Below, one piece after another: positions 57,201 through 63,200 of a stretch of 64,000 bases of DNA (position 1 is its first letter; each line of letters opens with the position of its first letter). This DNA is from Norana najaformis. Lineage: Eukaryota; Annelida; Clitellata; Crassiclitellata; Hormogastridae. The DNA is taken from contig OZ029916.1 of the NCBI GenBank assembly GCA_964023275.1, positions 27,999,587 to 28,063,586 of the forward strand, written 5' to 3'. The translations under genes were made by a program, and so were the position numbers. The notes below the pieces were generated by a model. It worked only from the letters and a program-made list of their open reading frames with translations, searched no databases and was not told where the DNA came from.

Positions 57201-60200
57201 ATGTTTCATTAGGTCTTTTCCACCATTTTATTGCACAGACGTATCTGTTTTGCTGAGCAGAACATACGTTCACACCCAAACTTGCCTCCACACTTGCGCA
57301 TGCATTCTTGGATAGACACTGATGAACAAGAGATGAGAAAATTTATTGGGTTGGTGATGTTAATAGTTGTTGGGTAGATGCCAGACACTGAAATGTTCTG
57401 GTCAACTGTTTTGGGTTATTTGGCAAATTTCTGGCCTGCAGCGGTTAAACATTAATAAAAGCATACAATTGTTGTTATATACTGATTTGTGCTTTACAGT
57501 TTTTTCTAGTGTACTGTTAAGTGTTTTTCTTTCATGGCACTGTACATGTTTCACCATTACATTATGTTTTTACTATTTTGAATTTTTATATCACAGGGTG
57601 GTCGTTGTTAATCGAAATGCAACCCTGCTAAATCTGGGGGTTGAAAGGCTTGGATATCTGGATAAAGTGGTGATGGTGACCTACAAGACACTGCAGATGG
57701 ATTCTGGGATCAAAATTGCTGGACTAAGTGCATCACCGGCACTTGAAGGCGCAGACTACTCTCGATCTGTTGGAACGGTTACTTTCGATTACGGAGTCGT
57801 GAGTAGTCACTCGTCTCAGAACCTTGTCTACTGGGTTTCCAAAGTTCGGATTGATAACCTTAATGCACTAGTCATTTCCAGTCTTCTAAGGCTTTAAAGA
57901 TTGGAAATTGGTTGGCTTGATCATGAATAAACTAGGCAGTGTGACTTTGTTGATAACAAGTGTTTCTTTCAGTGACCTTTGTATTTTTTGTAAGGGTAAC
58001 ACTCTTGTTTTCTTGCTCGTTTAAAACGAGTCAGAAGCATGGTCCAGTGGGTTGAAGCGCAAACATGACTGCAACAAATCAACAGCAGAACACAATTTTT
58101 ACCGCCTAACTTATGTTGATAAATGTGTACTAACCTCAAGAGGATGAAGGGCTGAGTTAGCTCAGATGGGTGGATGTTCCACGGACTGTCTCGTATATGG
58201 TAGTATTTGTTGGCATTAATGTCTATTACCAACTTCTTTGAAGCTTCCGGCATATGACTTCATCAAAATTCTAAGATAAATGTGTGATAGAATTTTCCAG
58301 GATGCAAATAAGTAACGGTATTAAATAAATAAAGAAGAAAGTAATAAATGAGAATCTTTGACTTCACAAAATGAAATGATTTTGTGCTTGAGTTAATTTG
58401 TGGGAACACAAACAAGTATGAATACACATAAATTTATGATAATATGCAGGAATTTATATTAATGTGCATTCAGCTCAAACAGGATTATATAATTATAACA
58501 ATGCATAAATACATAAGCAAAACAAATGCTTTCCTAGATTTTTTGACTGGTGATTATTTCCAGAGCTCTCAGACCATCAGTGTAGTATTCGATCCATCAA
58601 AAGCTTCTGACAGTCCGTACCCAAAGGTCTTTAGAGTTCAGCTAATCAGTGTTACGTCAAATGCGGAGTGAGTTGGATCACATAAATATTCTTCTGAACT
58701 AGATTCAGTAAATGTAATTGTAATTGGTACACATTACATTTTGTATAGTGACCATATGACCTCGTCTCTGCTCATTTTTCAATGAATTACTGGGGTGAGA
58801 TCTTTCACCACCATTGCCCATTGAAATGGGCATCATGCCGTTTAAGGTCCCTGTGTAAGGTGTAGTAATGTGGTGTCAGGCTCAATATGCTGTAGAAATT
58901 GCTGCAGTGCAGTGTTGAGCTGTTGCAGATGTGTCTTTTAAATGTGAATTAAAGAGAGGCGCATGAATTAAAGAGAGGCGCATTAAATGATTTTATGTTT
59001 GAAATTGTTCATTTGATTTAAATAAGCTTGTTTTATTGCTAAAACCAGCTTCTGATGACATCCCATGACCACCATCACCAGCGATATTTACACAGTAGTA
59101 CCATGCTGTTTTTCCAGCTTACCAACCGGATTCTGACCTGGACCCAAAACAGGCCAAACAACCTGGCTGTTGCAGACTTGATTAGATATAGTACCAGTGA
59201 ATAAGCTGGTCTTCCTGACAGCTTTTGTGTGGTGCTGAGAAATTTTGGAGATGTACATTTACATTTAGCCTAACTTACCGGCAGGCTGAGGATATACTCT
59301 AGCGCTCCTTACTCTGTTGTTCAGTAATTGTGTTTACCCAGTTGACCACTGTGTCCTTTTGCTGAAGACATTTAGGATTCATTCACAGTTCTCAGAAAAA
59401 TGGTAAAGAGAGTTGCATAAGGAGCAAAATATTAATGTCTCACCTTAATATTACTTTTTCTTATAGTATGAAATGGTCAACTAGAAAGTGCTTATAAACT
59501 TGATGTACAAAGTGAAAAGTCAAAAAATCATTATCAACATCATCATCACCTCTTTCCTGATCCAGGATCAAATATGATACACCTTACAAGATCTGTACAG
59601 GACAAAGCCTGAAAGAACATAAGTCCCACTGAATTTACGGCCGCCTATTAGCACAGTAGCAAGTGAGATGGCTATTAATGCAGCAATATAATGAAGAGAT
59701 ATAAATGCTACCATAGAAAAGAAAACACCTGAACATAGTTTTTTGTCTATGTTGCATAGAATGGGAGTACAATGGTCTAATATCACGATCGTAGATGCAG
59801 CAGATGAAGCATTCTGGAAAGTATGGGTGGCAACTCAACAGCAGCTGAATAATGACACAATCCTTGCGTAAGTTAACTCTGGTTAAACTTTATGGAAAGT
59901 TTTCAAAAGTCAGTTGACAAAAGAGCAAAGGTTTTTTCCCAAAACATTAACTAATCCTCTCAAAAAAAGTTTTGCATGCTTCAGTAAAGTGTGCAATTGT
60001 TTTTTCTTGAGCTTTAGTGTTTTTTAATTTTAATGTTTGCATTTTTCCATTTTTGGCCAGGATGATGCAGGACCTGTCAAGACTTGTGCCGAAAAATATA
60101 ACCAAACCTCAGCTGGCGATAATTCAGGATGTGCTAAATACTCTCCTGACTGTCAAAGAAAACATGAGGTACGTACAGTGTTGACCAGTAACAGAGTAAG

Positions 60201-63200
60201 AGTAACACTGTACTGTACTTAAGTAAAGGTTTTGGTACTTTTTTAACAAAGTACTCAAATTTGGAAATACTTTTACTTGGAATGAAGTAATATTTAAAGC
60301 ATTTTTCAGTACTTTAATTTAGTTATAACTGACGATTAAGGCTTCATTACTCCTTACTTTTATGTGCACAGACTTTTTTTGGGCACAGACTAGTGTATTA
60401 GTAATTTTTCTGCTTTAATATCAAATGAATGATTGGCAGCATACGAAGCAGAAAGTGCCGCCTGTTCCATGGGATAAGGCTAAAACAGCATGATATTCAC
60501 TAATCATCACACTTAATAGTTGTACATCAGTCTGTCAGATGGTTTGAAATCACCACAACAGCATTTTGACAACTTCATGCTTTAAGGAAACTTGTTATAT
60601 TGTGTACTAGTATAGGTAATGTAGTGTAATTCTTCTCTTTATTCTTTACCTTTATTAGTACAGCACCTTTTAAATGGAGCTTGTATAAAAAGTTTGCCAT
60701 AATATTACATAGTCAGTGTCTTAGTCTCCCTTTTACACATTTTACTTTTATGTGCTGGGCACAGACTAGAGTTAGTCAAGAAGGGAATCATGGCTGAAAT
60801 GGGGCATCATTATCCCTTGCTATGTGCAAATGAGGATGCTGTGATCTTATTTTAATTCAAAGTCCTCATCTATAGGATCTGTGAATTGTTTTCTTTTTGT
60901 AGGTTGGCTCCTAGTGCCAGTTTTGCCATTATGGATGCTTTGTGTAACCTACTGCATCCTGGAAAGATGGATGCAACACGTGGCTCCTGGCAACTGTCAA
61001 AGCAACTGGAAAGATATGCATACTCGACCATTGACCACAGTCAGTGTGACATCAGGTAATGCGATGTAACAAGTAACTGCCTGACTTCCCCTCACCATAT
61101 TCCTAATGTGACAGAATATATATATATATATGTAGCACCTCTAAATGGGCCACTCAACTTAAAATTCTGTTATGATGCATTAAAGTTTTTCAGTTTTATT
61201 TATTTTAGTATTTTTATAGCTTTTGTAGCAAATGCCTGGCTTAATAACATTGACTGTCAATCCAAAGGTCATGATTTCATTTCCAGCCAGAACAGAAAGA
61301 TATTTGAAGAATTCTTTTCCCAGACATCTGTTTACCATGTTTTACCATTTGATTGCAAATGAACAGATATTAACTTTTGTTTATCTGATTTTTTATTATG
61401 TAAGCTCGTTCTACCTGTGGCTGATTCATTAAGTGCTTTTGTTTATAATGCTTAAGTCCTATCTTGTCTAAAGTGGTCAAATCTCTTATTCAGTGCTCTT
61501 GATTTATGTAATGCACATTAAACAGTTGGACTGTATACAATAAAAAATAGTAAATTTTTATTTTGATTGTGTAAGTTTTTTATGCTGTTTAAGCTGCAAT
61601 GTTATGGTTTTAGTGTAAACTCTCCAGACTGTGCGAATGTTAACTTTCAAGTGTATCGTAAATATCCAGATGATATCAATGGGATGCTCTGGCAAGATGC
61701 GTAAGAATTTGTTTGGAAAACATCTATATGTTGAGCAACTCATCTGTTACATTTACAAGTTTGCATTACACATATTTATCTCTGAATGCTTCTTGAAAAG
61801 TTTACTTAAAACAGGGTTTTAAATTAACCATTTTACATGTGAGTAAATTGAATGGTAATTAAATTGTATTAGCCGTTTTAACATATTGATGTAAACTTTC
61901 ATTTTGTTAAATTTCTTGGTGATGGAGTTATTTTCTATTAACAGTTTGTCTTTAAATCAAGTCTGGGTAAATTTGTAAATTTTATAACATAGTCTGTTGA
62001 GGTGTACAGTGTACACATGACCGAATGTGTGGACTGCTGTAGAACTAATTATTTCTGTGCTTCTTAAGCTGTCATTCAGATATGCTGAAATTCCTAAATG
62101 CAGAGTAAACAGGTTCAATTAAATAAATTAAATAATAAAAAATCAGTTGATTAATTGCATTTTTTGACTAATAGCAAGTATTTGCAGTATATTTGTTGGT
62201 TTCAGAGATCAGGATAAATTCATTTTGCCTGGGAGTCTCCTGCCAGTCCAATCAAAAGGCCGCTACTCTTCAACTCCAATGGTTAACTCTCATTTTTTTT
62301 AAAATCATTACTTTTTGATTTACTGTATATTCATTTTTATTAGAGCTTTATGGTAACAGTATGCAAATATATGTAATATGTATGCTGTACATATACATGT
62401 ATGTGTAATCATCATTTCATTATCATTTGCTCTGTTGATCCTAGCAGATCTAATGAGATTCCTGACATTAACAGATTTACAGGGACCTGAAATTGTCACA
62501 AGTCCCACTGAACTAGGGCTGTCAGACTTGTAGCATTTACCGGTACATATTTTATCATAGCAGGATGGTCCTATAGAAGCTGTATGCCAATTGATTTGTG
62601 CAGGTTAATCTGAAATGGAACTCGTCTTGTGATTGGAGGATTCGGTGCAGATACCCAGTAGTTTAGGGCAGAGAGGTGATTCAGTGAATGAAAGTAAACA
62701 AGTTTACAGGGAGTCCTTGAATGCAGAACACAACGTGCAAGTCCCAGCAGGTCAAGCCGGGTAGGAGGCAAACTAGAACAGCAACAAAGAAGCACACACA
62801 AGTAGACAGGGAGCTTTAAGTAAGCATGAACCAGGGATGAATGGTAGACCAAGTAAGCCAAGATTTTTATGTAAGATGCATGTCTAGGTAATTCCGTCTA
62901 TGTCACACAGGACGAGCCATGCAGTTAAGCCAGGAATATATTGGGAAAGACGGCAAGTTGGCTGGACACAGCACTGATACCTAGAGAACAGGCTGCAGAT
63001 GATTGGGAAGCCAGAATATGTGGATGTAACATGAAATCCTCTTTACACTGTAAGGCTGGAGACAAATATGGAGAAGGAATGCAATTGGGAATGGCCATGT
63101 AGCCCAAGAGCTAATGTTCTCAGGCACAGACGGCTGAGGTAAAGAGACTAGCCAGTTCTTGGCAGGCTGAGAGACTTGTAATCTGTAGGAACCCGAGGTA

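Noticed and set aside
58148..58190. tRNA-like box A (TAGCTCAGATGG)
   Set aside because: No box B at the right distance; too weak to call a SINE or a tRNA.
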